A stretch of 64,000 nucleotides of DNA, taken from contig NZ_OMPS01000033.1 of the NCBI RefSeq assembly GCF_900313035.1, positions 62,001 through 126,000 of the forward strand, given 5' to 3'. Within the stretch, counting starts at the first letter, position 1. Every line of letters begins with the position of its first letter. The notes below the pieces were generated by a model, which had not been told where the DNA came from, did no database searches, and was given only the letters and a program-made list of their open reading frames with translations. The stretch comes from Ruegeria sp. EL01. GTDB lineage: Bacteria; Pseudomonadota; Alphaproteobacteria; Rhodobacterales; Rhodobacteraceae. Position numbers and translations under genes: made by a program. Below are positions 18,493 to 26,522 of this stretch, piece by piece.

Positions 18493-19044
18493 TCAGGCTT
18501 GGCCTTCACTGAGATAACGATAAATGGTGGCCTTAGAGAGGCTGTACTCGGCCATGAGGTCCTTGATTAAGGTGCCCTTCGCGCGTTCTGCGCGCAGCTC
18601 TACGATCTGATCGTCAGTAAGCGCAGGGCGCTTTCCAAATTGCACACCGCGATCCTTGGCTTTCTTGATCCCGTCCATTTGACGCTCGGCGCGGATTTCG
18701 GTTTCGAACTGACCGACTGCTCCGAGCATGTTGAACAGCAGCCGCCCGGTTGCGTCAGATGTGTCGATATTTTGATCGAGGACGACCATATCAACGCCCT
18801 TTTCGCGCAGGGTTTCGGCGATCTGGCAGAGGTGTAACGTGGATCGGGCGAGACGGTCGATGCGGGTTACGGTCAGCTGGTCGCCTTCGCGGACATAGTT
18901 GAGGCACTGTTTGAGCTGAGGGCGGGCGTCAGTGGTGCCGCTGCGCTTCTCTTCGAACAGCTTGTCGCAATCGCTCAGCTTTTCTCTCTGCACCTCCAGA
19001 GATTGTCCAACCGAACTGACACGGGCATATCCAACTTTGGCCAT
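18493..19044 (-). CDS. tnpR: Tn3 resolvase TnpR (serine recombinase)
   Basis: This 183-residue small serine recombinase resolves cointegrates during replicative transposition. The catalytic serine lies in YARVSS (S10). Other conserved parts are EKRSGTTDARPQL, the VTRIDRLARS motif with the active-site Arg pair, the E-helix (MLGAVGQFETEIRAERQ) and a C-terminal helix-turn-helix (LIKDLMAEYSLSKATIYRYL). It is divergent from tnpA and probably represses both genes from the res site between them. Length is typical. Confidence 0.95.
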   Translation of the reverse strand: MAKVGYARVSSVGQSLEVQREKLSDCDKLFEEKRSGTTDARPQLKQCLNYVREGDQLTVTRIDRLARSTLHLCQIAETLREKGVDMVVLDQNIDTSDATGRLLFNMLGAVGQFETEIRAERQMDGIKKAKDRGVQFGKRPALTDDQIVELRAERAKGTLIKDLMAEYSLSKATIYRYLSEGQA

Positions 19045-19169
19045 GGGGTCTCATATAGTTTTAAGATTTTTGCGACCGCCATATTGAGACATTGAAAAAG
19101 ACATGGCAAGCGGATGGTCTCAATATGTCTACTTTCAAAGACCCTATCTCATAAAGAAAGAACAATCCG
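19045..19169. promoter_or_regulatory. Putative res site and divergent tnpR/tnpA promoters
   Basis: The 125-base gap holds a perfect 11-bp inverted repeat, CATATTGAGAC (19080-19090) and GTCTCAATATG (19117-19127). Related GGTCTCATAT (near 19047) and ATCTCAT (near 19145) sequences flank it. Repeated TCTCA-type half-sites are what a three-subsite resolvase res locus would show. The subsites are inferred, not proven. Confidence 0.7.
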
Positions 19170-22070
19170 ATGGCACATCGAGCGGTTCTGACCGCGCGAC
19201 AACGCGCGGCGCTATTTGATCTTCCTACTGACGAGATGGCGTTGCTTCGGCAATTCACTCTGGATGATGAAGACATTGAGAACATCCGCACACGGCGACG
19301 GCCAGAAAACCAAATTGGCTTTGCCCTTCAACTTTGTGCCTTCCGGTATCCAGGTCGGTTACTCAAAGCTGGCGAGGTGATCCCGGAACCTGTTTCCCGT
19401 TTTGTGGCCGCACAACTCGGGCTGAAGCTGGATGATCTCCTGCCATATGCCGCGCGGGAGAAGACCCGCCGGGAACATCTGGATGCTTTGCGCAAGATGT
19501 ACGGGTACAAGATGTTTTCCGGCAAGCGCGCCAAGAAAATGCGGAACTGGCTGGAACAGAATGCTGAAGCAGCGCAATCCAGCGAGGTGCTGGTACGTGG
19601 GTTCGTAGAAGAATGCCGCAGACGGCAGATCATTCTGCCGGGTATATCGGTTATTGAACGTCACTGTGCAGATGCGTTGGTCGCCGCTGAACGCAGGATA
19701 GAAGCTCGCATTGCGGCTCATCTCGATGCAAAAATGCGCGCCCAACTCGACAACTTGCTGACCGAAGAGGTGGATGGTCGGGTCAGCCGGTTCGTCTGGT
19801 TACGGCGGTTTGAGGTAGGAAAGAACTCTGCCGACATCAATCGCCAACTCGACCGGCTGGAATTTTTGCAGCGGATCGAGTTATCGTCGGCGATCTTGGA
19901 CGGTGTTCCTGCACACCGACTCGCGCAACTGCGTCGTCAGGGCGAAAGGTATTTCACAGATGGGCTGCGGGACATCACCAGTGATCGCCGTTTGGCCATT
20001 CTTGCGACATGTGTTGTGGAGTGGTCAGCCGCCATCGCTGATTCCGTTGTCGAGACACATGACCGGATCGTTGGATCAATCTGGCGGGAGGCAAAGAGGA
20101 TTTGCGACGCCCGTGTTGCCGAAGCGCAATCGGAGATCGCGGCGACCCTGGTCGGGTTTGAGGCATTGGGCACGACATTGCTATTGGCTAAAGGTGATGA
20201 AGTGGCAATCGCCGGTGCTGTGGATGCTTCCTGTGGTTGGGGTGCGCTAGAAAACCTTGTCGCGACGGCAAGGACACTTGGCAAGATCGTCAAGGCGGAT
20301 GCGCTGGCCTATGTCGAGCAGGGTTATCATCGGTTCAAGCTCTATGCCCCACGTATGCTGGCAGTGTTGGACATCACGGGAGCGAGTGTGGCTGAGCCTC
20401 TGTTGGCGGCGACCTATGTGATCCGCGACAAACGCGATATTCCAAGTCGCTCTGCACCGTTCCTTCAGCCCCAGTCTAAGTGGCGAAGTCACTTGCGGAA
20501 TCCAGAAACCAACAGGGACCGCCTATGGGTTGTTGCGGTGCTGTTCCATCTGCGTGAAGCCTTCAGATCGGGTGATGTCTGGCTTGCTCATTCCCGCCGA
20601 TACAACGACATGAAACAGGCTCTGGTTCCAGTCGAGGCCGCTCAGACTATGGGTATGTCGATGCCATTGGAGCCGGAAATCTGGATCTCAGATCGTAAGC
20701 AACAGCTGGAATACGGACTGCACAGGCTTGCGATGGCAGTGAAAAACGGAACCCTTCCCGGCGGTGTCATCGAGGATGGCAGATTGCGCGTCGAACGGCT
20801 GGAAGCTGATGTACCTGCTGAAGCCGATAGCCTCATCCTTGATCTCTATCGCCGCCTGCCGGAAGTGCGGATCACGGATATCCTCATGGACGTGGACATT
20901 GACACGGGGTTCACCGATGCCTTCACCCATCTGCGCACCGGTGCACCGTGCAAAGACAGGCTTGGCCTTTTGAATGTCATCCTCGCCGAGGGTCTGAATC
21001 TTGGGTTGAGCAAGATGGCCGGGGCCAGCAGTACGCATAGTTTTACCCAATTGGCGCGACTCTCGAACTGGCACGTAGAAAGTGACGCTATCAATCGGGC
21101 CTTGGCCATAGTGATCGAAGCGCAGGCACAGCTACCAATGGCAAAATACTGGGGTGCCGGTGAAACCGCATCCAGTGATGGGCAGTTCTTTCCCACCACG
21201 CGACAGGGTGAAGCGATGAATCTGATCAATGCGAAGTACGGTCATGAACCCGGCCTGAAAGCCTATACTCATGTATCAGATCAATATGGTCCCTTTGCCA
21301 CGCAGGTCATTCCCGCCACAGTAAACGAAGCCCCATATATTCTTGATGGGTTGCTGATGAATCCGACCGGCAAGCGGATCAGAGAACAATATGCCGATAC
21401 AGGCGGCTTCACGGATCTCGTCTTTGCCGCCACTTCACTGCTCGGATACCTGTTTATTCCGCGCATCAGGGATTTGCCGTCCAAACGGCTGCATGTTTTT
21501 GATCGCCGCAGTGTTCCCACTGAACTGAAGGGCTTAGCGGGTGACAAAATCCGGGAAAATACGATTATCACCAACTGGCCGGATGTTCTACGCTGCATTG
21601 CGACGATGCTCTCAGGCAGGATGCAGCCCAGTCAGCTCCTGAAGAAACTGGCGGCGCGGCCGCGGCAGCATGACCTGGCCATCGCCCTTCGTGAGATCGG
21701 GCGCGTTGAGCGGACGCTGTTCATCATAGAGTGGTTGCTCGACACCGACATGCAGCGCCGTGCCCAAATCGGTCTCAACAAAGGTGAGGCGCATCATGCT
21801 CTGAAGAGCGCCCTGCGGATTGGCAGACAGGGAGAAATCCGCGACCGCACCACTGAGGGTCAGCACTTCCGTATCGCAGGGCTGAATTTGCTCACCGCCA
21901 TCATCATCTACTGGAATACAAAACAGCTCGGCATCGCAATGGCGCAACGAAAAAAGGCCGGGCTGGATACACCAGCATATCTTCTCACCCACATCTCACC
22001 GCTGGGCTGGGCACATATCATCCTCACTGGTGAATACAGGTGGCGGAAGATGAAGGCGGAAGGCCGATGA
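19170..22070 (+). CDS. tnpA: Tn3-family transposase TnpA
   Basis: This 966-residue DDE transposase catalyses replicative transposition of the 38-bp-repeat element. The N-terminal DNA-binding part begins with RQRAALFDLPTDEM and a DDEDIENIRTRRRPENQIGFALQLC segment typical of the family. The catalytic triad is D670 (SSDGQFF), D704 (HVSDQYGPF) and E889 (RQGEIRDRT), followed by the family tail LNLLTAIIIYWNT. Length is normal for the family (about 950-1000). No frameshift is seen, so it should be active. The passenger gene follows 75 bases later on the same strand. Confidence 0.97.
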   Translation: MAHRAVLTARQRAALFDLPTDEMALLRQFTLDDEDIENIRTRRRPENQIGFALQLCAFRYPGRLLKAGEVIPEPVSRFVAAQLGLKLDDLLPYAAREKTRREHLDALRKMYGYKMFSGKRAKKMRNWLEQNAEAAQSSEVLVRGFVEECRRRQIILPGISVIERHCADALVAAERRIEARIAAHLDAKMRAQLDNLLTEEVDGRVSRFVWLRRFEVGKNSADINRQLDRLEFLQRIELSSAILDGVPAHRLAQLRRQGERYFTDGLRDITSDRRLAILATCVVEWSAAIADSVVETHDRIVGSIWREAKRICDARVAEAQSEIAATLVGFEALGTTLLLAKGDEVAIAGAVDASCGWGALENLVATARTLGKIVKADALAYVEQGYHRFKLYAPRMLAVLDITGASVAEPLLAATYVIRDKRDIPSRSAPFLQPQSKWRSHLRNPETNRDRLWVVAVLFHLREAFRSGDVWLAHSRRYNDMKQALVPVEAAQTMGMSMPLEPEIWISDRKQQLEYGLHRLAMAVKNGTLPGGVIEDGRLRVERLEADVPAEADSLILDLYRRLPEVRITDILMDVDIDTGFTDAFTHLRTGAPCKDRLGLLNVILAEGLNLGLSKMAGASSTHSFTQLARLSNWHVESDAINRALAIVIEAQAQLPMAKYWGAGETASSDGQFFPTTRQGEAMNLINAKYGHEPGLKAYTHVSDQYGPFATQVIPATVNEAPYILDGLLMNPTGKRIREQYADTGGFTDLVFAATSLLGYLFIPRIRDLPSKRLHVFDRRSVPTELKGLAGDKIRENTIITNWPDVLRCIATMLSGRMQPSQLLKKLAARPRQHDLAIALREIGRVERTLFIIEWLLDTDMQRRAQIGLNKGEAHHALKSALRIGRQGEIRDRTTEGQHFRIAGLNLLTAIIIYWNTKQLGIAMAQRKKAGLDTPAYLLTHISPLGWAHIILTGEYRWRKMKAEGR

Positions 22071-22145
22071 AACCCGATACGGCTATAACACAATGTAATC
22101 GCACAACGGGCTACGAAGCGAAAACACAGTCCAAATTGACCCTTT

Positions 22146-23165
22146 ATGCGTGCTTCGATACTTATCTTTTCGATGGACTATGCTGAGCATCACGGCGAAT
22201 TTGCGATAGAGCTATCAGACGCGCAGTTGATGCATCTGATCGTAGGCCAAACGCTGTATCTGCGCGATCCCCGAAACACACCGGTCGAAGTCATGTCTTG
22301 TGAGCCCGCAACAGCTTCATTCTCCGCCCGCGTTTCTGACTTCGAGGATATCGGAGCGGAATGGGTGTTGCCGCTTTGGGATGTGTCCAAGTTTCGGGTT
22401 GCGACGGATGCACCTCAGCTTTCGACCACAGAAACAGCAGTACTAATCCAGCATAGTGAGGTATTCGATCTTGTGACGGAAGTCCCGATCAACCCAGGGG
22501 CGCGAGAAGCGACAGAGGTCGAAATTGCTAGGTGCCAAAACGAGATTATCGCTGCTCTTGATCACAGCTTTCCCGATTTGCCTACGAACGCAAGCGCTCT
22601 CATTTCCGGGAAAGTAGCCTGTGGCAAATGGAGTAACGCGCTTGAAAGCGTAATGAATCTTAGAGGCTTACAGGACATAGACCGGGTCTTTGCCACACAA
22701 TATGCAAGCAATCCACATGCCGGAGAATTCATCAAAGGGCATCGCATGGTCTTTGCCGAACTTGGGCTTGTGCCATACCGGGGTCATATAGTTCGTGATC
22801 CTAGGACGTTTGAAGAACAGTGGGCGAAACCTCGGCGTCGTAAGCACATTTTGACTCGTCTTGCTTTCATGCGGACGATGCTGTCGCGGCTCGGAATGGC
22901 GTCCGTTCCGCTTTACCGAACGATCTACTCTGATACCGAATTGCGTAATCCTGAGAACCGGGGTTTTGTTTCAACAACATTCTGCCGTGACGTGGCAGCA
23001 TCGCTGTTTGCGTCTGGTCAGAAAATGCGTGTCTCCGCAAGCTACTGGCAACGTGTTGCGAATGAACGGGTTTTCATGTCGTATTTTGAAACGCCAGAAC
23101 TGAGCCGAAGGTTTCAAGAAGCGGAAGCTGTTCTGATCTTTGATGAGCTAAATCCGATCTTTTAA
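22146..23165 (+). CDS. Tn3 passenger: putative ADP-ribosyltransferase-fold protein
   Basis: This 339-residue protein has no signal peptide or membrane segment. The C-terminal third carries, in order, LYRTI (R258), GFVSTTF (S276-T277-T278) and FQEAEAVLIF (E325 and E327). This is the R - STS/STT - ExE arrangement of arginine-type ADP-ribosyltransferases, with normal spacing. The N-terminal 240 residues are not recognised. It lies inside the transposon between tnpA and the right repeat, so it moves with the element. It could be a toxin, a defence effector or a regulator that modifies host proteins or nucleic acid. No obvious antitoxin gene is adjacent. Start choice is uncertain (ATG 22146 or 22173). 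The fold assignment is inferred from motifs only. Confidence 0.6.
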   Translation: MRASILIFSMDYAEHHGEFAIELSDAQLMHLIVGQTLYLRDPRNTPVEVMSCEPATASFSARVSDFEDIGAEWVLPLWDVSKFRVATDAPQLSTTETAVLIQHSEVFDLVTEVPINPGAREATEVEIARCQNEIIAALDHSFPDLPTNASALISGKVACGKWSNALESVMNLRGLQDIDRVFATQYASNPHAGEFIKGHRMVFAELGLVPYRGHIVRDPRTFEEQWAKPRRRKHILTRLAFMRTMLSRLGMASVPLYRTIYSDTELRNPENRGFVSTTFCRDVAASLFASGQKMRVSASYWQRVANERVFMSYFETPELSRRFQEAEAVLIFDELNPIF

Positions 23166-23259
23166 TACAGTGTGACGAAGAGAAGGTGGCCATGTGTGTT
23201 TCTTCTCTGTCAAGGAATGGCGCGCCGAACGGTCAGTATCTGAGCCATTCGGGAAATTT

Positions 23260-23297
23260 CTTAACGCCCTATTCTGCACTCATCCTGAATCGACCCC
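23260..23297 (-). repeat. Right 38-bp terminal inverted repeat of the Tn3 transposon
   Basis: This is the inverted copy of 18429-18466 with three mismatches. It is followed directly by the ATGTA target duplication at 23298-23302. Confidence 0.95.
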
Positions 23298-23302
23298 ATG
23301 TA

Positions 23303-23958
23303 CGCAAAACTTGCCGGTATTTTGGAATTGTGAGATCGAGCTTATATAGATGACGGGACGCATACCAGAAGCATGGTGAAGCCGGTCTCAAGAACGCCAA
23401 ATCTATTCCGAAGAACCCTGCCAATCAGACACCTGCCCAGATTGTCGATAAGGTCCTGTATCTTCGGCGCAAATATCACCTGGGGTCTATCCGGATCGTC
23501 TGGTATTTAGCGCGTTATCACGACATCAAAATCTCTGACGCCGCGGTCTATCGCATTCTCAGGCGCAACGGCCTCAACCGGCTGCCCAGAGGCACGCGCA
23601 TGCGGAAGTTGCACACCAAGCGTTATCAAAAGCAGGTTCCTGGTCATCATATCCAAGTAGACGTCAAGTTCCTGACGTTTAAGGGGAAACGCGGCTAATA
23701 GGTGCGCCGGTTGTCAACGGCGGCGTAATAACCTGCCAGTGGGGCACGCCACAGCTCAATGGTAAAGTTGAGCGATCCCACCGATCCGATCACAAGAATT
23801 CTATCACCTCCTCAGCTATAAAGGCGATGTCGATCTGGAGGCGAAACTGAACGAACGGGAACGGTTCTACAAATTCGCCAGACCGCACGGCACACACAAT
23901 GGCCAAACCCCTTACGAAGCTCTCAGAGACAAGCTAAAGTAACACCATAAGTGTCCCG
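23303..23958 (+). pseudogene. IS481-like transposase, 3' part right of the Tn3 transposon
   Basis: The frame interrupted at 18428 resumes with RKTCRYFGIV, then meets an in-frame TGA where Trp is expected. It continues AYQKHGEAGLKNAKSIPK, YHLGSIRIVWYLARYHDIK, VYRILRRNGLNRLPRGTRM and HHIQVDVKFLTFKGKRG, followed by stops. Most of the catalytic core is deleted. The C-terminal part TPQLNGKVERSHRSD, then GDVDLEAKLNERERFYKFARPHG, survives in shifted frames to about 23941. The end repeat AAGTGTCCCG lies at 23949-23958, matching the inverted CGGGACACTT at 18328. The element was dead or damaged in addition to being split by the Tn3 insertion. Confidence 0.8.
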
Positions 23959-23972
23959 CGGGTTTGTCTAGG

Positions 23973-24071
23973 TTACATCTTCCGAAGAACAGCGCTACCG
24001 GTATGATCCACTCCGTGCACCTGAAAATCGTTTTTCGCCAAATCTAGGCCAATCATGCTAATCTTTTCCAT
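23973..24071 (-). pseudogene. IS110-family transposase, N-terminal stub
   Basis: Thirty-two codons from ATG 24071 encode MEKISMIGLDLAKNDFQVHG, then VDHTGSAVLRKM and a stop. The opening is the DEDD-type IS110 start with the first catalytic Asp in GLDLAK. It is cut off where the IS481-like right end begins. The upstream TGGCACATTGAGGCC-type sequence near 24100 is typical of an IS110 end. Confidence 0.75.
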
Positions 24072-24169
24072 AGACGCCTCAATTCAGGTTATTTGCAAAC
24101 CCACCATGGCACATTGAGGCCAGCAGGGGCGTCTACACCTTCAAAACCAATCGAAGTTCTCCAACGAAG

Positions 24170-24958
24170 TTACTCTTTTTCAGTGTAATCGCCGGAATAA
24201 AACGATGTCAGCTCTTGCGCCAGATCGGAAAAAACTTGCTGTACTTCCTTTAAGGATCTAGTTTCAAGGTCATCGACGCGCTGCAGGAACGGGCTGCTTA
24301 ACGCGGCGACCACCCGACCCTGAGGATCAAAAACGGGGAAACTCAGGTTGGTGATACCTTTGATCGTATCGGATTTAGCTTTGTAAAAACCATTCTTTCT
24401 GATCTCTTGCAACTCGGACTGTAAGACCGGGAAATCCACAGGTGGTTCACCAATCGCAGGTCGGTGCATCTCAACGAGGTCACGGACTTCGACATCGTCT
24501 CGAAATGCAGCCAGTACGCGGCCGGTGCCTGTGTTCCATAACCCTATGACCGATCCAGTGCGCAGGGCCAAACCCCAGTTTCCTGGTGCGGTCGCGGTAG
24601 AAACGACAACGATATCAGCGTTGCTTTCCAGACCGATATGGCAGGATTGAAACGTCAGTTTCGCCGCCTGCCGCATTCTAGGAACCGCAAAATCCAGCAT
24701 CCGCCCTATTGGAGCGTGCCGGCGAGATGTCGAAAAGAGTTTGAGGCTCAGAGAATACCGGTCACCATTCTCCGAGCGGGAAACATACCCCAGTCGAACA
24801 AGTGTTGTCAGGACCCGGTAGATTTCGCTTTGCGATCGTTCCAACGCACGGGCGACTTCGATTTGGGTCAGAGCACCTTGCTGAGAGGCGAGTAGTTCAA
24901 GGATTTCAAGGCCCTTCTCAAGCGCAGGAGCGCTGTATTTCACTGGTTTTTGTGCCAA
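24170..24958 (-). CDS. IclR-family transcriptional regulator
   Basis: This 262-residue regulator has an N-terminal winged helix (EILELLASQQGALTQIEVARALERSQSEIYRVLTTL, about residues 18-52) and a C-terminal IclR effector domain with a GTGRVLAAF segment. The start is a TTG at 24958 with AAGGA eight bases upstream. The nearby ATG at 24965 is out of frame. It sits at the edge of the sugar-catabolism island, upstream of and codirectional with no other gene, and most likely controls the island in response to a sugar acid or lactone intermediate. A palindrome upstream of it is shared in part with the divergent promoter at 31.9 kb. Confidence 0.88.
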   Translation of the reverse strand: MAQKPVKYSAPALEKGLEILELLASQQGALTQIEVARALERSQSEIYRVLTTLVRLGYVSRSENGDRYSLSLKLFSTSRRHAPIGRMLDFAVPRMRQAAKLTFQSCHIGLESNADIVVVSTATAPGNWGLALRTGSVIGLWNTGTGRVLAAFRDDVEVRDLVEMHRPAIGEPPVDFPVLQSELQEIRKNGFYKAKSDTIKGITNLSFPVFDPQGRVVAALSSPFLQRVDDLETRSLKEVQQVFSDLAQELTSFYSGDYTEKE

Positions 24959-25017
24959 CTATCATGTCCTTGACTGTATTTTCCCACTGTCGTCACGGCC
25001 TACACAGAATGTAATTA

Positions 25018-25029
25018 TTTGTATACAAA
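25018..25029. promoter_or_regulatory. Palindrome upstream of the IclR-type gene
   Basis: TTTGTATACAAA is a perfect 12-bp palindrome about 60 bases upstream of the IclR start. A close relative, TTTATATACAAA, occurs at 31965-31976 in the divergent promoter of the sugar genes. It is a candidate autoregulatory operator. Confidence 0.45.
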
Positions 25030-25109
25030 ATGCGATATTTATTTGAAATACTCTATTCACAGACATTTCAAACCATCAGATCGAATGTCAGATATTACTT
25101 GCGGCCAGA

Positions 25110-25439
25110 TCAATCCGTATGAAAGACTTCTTCAAGCATCGTCCATTGCTCCCCTTGATTGCCGGTGGCGAGAGGGGTTTGACATGGATCCGTATAGGTC
25201 CACCATTCCTGCGTTTTCGGATCCTGGGCCATGGCTGCCATGTCGGCTTCAAAGTCATCCCCATGGTATTCCCAATATCCAAACAGGATATTTTCTGGCT
25301 CTCTCAGAAAAATCGTGTAGTTCCGGATATTGCTCATACGTATTTGGTCCAGAACATCCGGCCATGCGTCTGCGTGCAGGCGCTTATAGTCTTCGACTTT
25401 CTCTGGTTTGATCCCGATCATCATCCCCATACGCTGCAT
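25110..25439 (-). CDS. rhaM: L-rhamnose mutarotase-family protein (RhaM/RhaU)
   Basis: This 109-residue ferredoxin-like dimer interconverts alpha and beta anomers of L-rhamnose or a similar 6-deoxy sugar. The residues Y18, H22 and Y41, which correspond to active-site positions in characterised RhaM, are all present, together with the WPDVL, FGYWEYHG and WWTYTDPCQ motifs. It is the last gene of the - strand run, so it may supply the correct anomer to the oxidative pathway encoded at 32-39.5 kb. Given the L-fucose-type genes around it, the natural sugar could be L-fucose or another 6-deoxyhexose. Confidence 0.9.
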   Translation of the reverse strand: MQRMGMMIGIKPEKVEDYKRLHADAWPDVLDQIRMSNIRNYTIFLREPENILFGYWEYHGDDFEADMAAMAQDPKTQEWWTYTDPCQTPLATGNQGEQWTMLEEVFHTD

Positions 25440-25508
25440 TTCCTGAATACCCCCTCCGCCAAGACATATCGGGCAGCAGAGGAGGAACCAATACCGCCCA
25501 GGTAAGTA

Positions 25509-26468
25509 TCAGCGATAACCTGCTGCCGCCAATGCCTTGACCGCCGTTGCGTTATCTTTGGTCACCAGACCGCTGCCAGCGTCAATATTAGACGGCAAAA
25601 GACCATACCGGTTGTTCAGTACAAGCTGAACCACGGGATAAAAGCCCTGCATGTAAGGCTGCTGATCGGTCGTTGCGCTGATGATCCCTTCTTCAATCAT
25701 TGCCAGAATATTGGTAGAGAGATCAAATCCCGCCACAATCAGATCACGCCCGGTTTCTTTCGAGGCAAGACCCGCGCCTTCAGTATCGGCGTTGCCGGTG
25801 GCAATGATCACCGAGATATCCGGGTTTGCGTTCAATTCATCGATGATCAGAGACTTGGCTTCCTGTGCATTGTTGACGAGAATCTTATCAATAACATTCA
25901 AGTTCTTGGATGCGAGGATTGCCTTCACCCCAGCGGCACGATCTTCCAGCGCGGACACGCCTGGATCATGCTGCGTAACCAGAACCGTGGCACCTTCCGG
26001 AATGTCGTCGATAACATAGCTGGCGATTGATTTGCCCGCGTCAACGAAATACTGCTGCGTGAAGGCCAGATGTGGGCCTTCACCGTTCGTTGCGTCGACA
26101 TTGAATGCCACCACGGGAACGCCTTTGTCCATCGCATAGGCAATTGCATCATTGTAGGCGTTGTCGTCAATGATATCAACGGCAATACCATCGACACCTT
26201 CATCGGCAAACTGACGGATCATCCGGTTCTGTTCTTCGACATCAGCGCCGGTTGAACCGGTGAAAACAGCATCAACATTGAAGATTTCCGCGGCTTCCTC
26301 CATTCCGCGGATGACTGGTTTGAAGAATTCGGCCTCAATGAACACGCCGACAAACCTGATCTCGAGTTGATCGTCGGTTATGATGCTGTTTTCCGCAACC
26401 GAAGCGACGGGCGCCATGAGTGTAAGTCCAAGCGCAATGCTTGCTGCATATCTGGAAAATCTGGGCAT
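25509..26468 (-). CDS. RbsB-like sugar ABC transporter substrate-binding protein
   Basis: This 319-residue periplasmic binding protein of the ribose/galactose type (Peripla_BP_4) has a signal peptide ending near SVA-ENS. The family features are EEQNRMIRQFADEGVDGIAV, VPVVAFNVD, a hinge region and DQQPYMQGFYPVVQL near the end. The start at 26468 has AGGAGG. No RbsA/RbsC-type partner is adjacent. The neighbouring importer is CUT1-type, while an RbsABC system is encoded at 44.1-47.7 kb with a binding protein that shares the QQPY-QGF motif. It may share that permease or act as a sensor. Confidence 0.88.
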   Translation of the reverse strand: MPRFSRYAASIALGLTLMAPVASVAENSIITDDQLEIRFVGVFIEAEFFKPVIRGMEEAAEIFNVDAVFTGSTGADVEEQNRMIRQFADEGVDGIAVDIIDDNAYNDAIAYAMDKGVPVVAFNVDATNGEGPHLAFTQQYFVDAGKSIASYVIDDIPEGATVLVTQHDPGVSALEDRAAGVKAILASKNLNVIDKILVNNAQEAKSLIIDELNANPDISVIIATGNADTEGAGLASKETGRDLIVAGFDLSTNILAMIEEGIISATTDQQPYMQGFYPVVQLVLNNRYGLLPSNIDAGSGLVTKDNATAVKALAAAGYR

Positions 26469-26522
26469 AGTTCCTCCTAAATGTACGTTGGATTTTCTGC
26501 TCGCGTCTTGCACAGACGCCTC

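Larger units (their letters stand above)
18429..23297. mobile_element. Complete Tn3-family transposon (4869 bp) with a passenger gene
   Basis: The boundaries are set by 38-bp terminal inverted repeats (18429-18466 and 23260-23297, 35 of 38 identical). Both start GGGGTCGA at the outer edge and end CAGAATAGGGCGTTAAG inside. A direct 5-bp target duplication ATGTA lies at 18424-18428 and 23298-23302. The cargo is tnpR (-), a res-like intergenic region, tnpA (+) and a 339-codon gene with ADP-ribosyltransferase-like motifs. The intact genes, repeats and target duplication suggest recent insertion. Confidence 0.96.
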
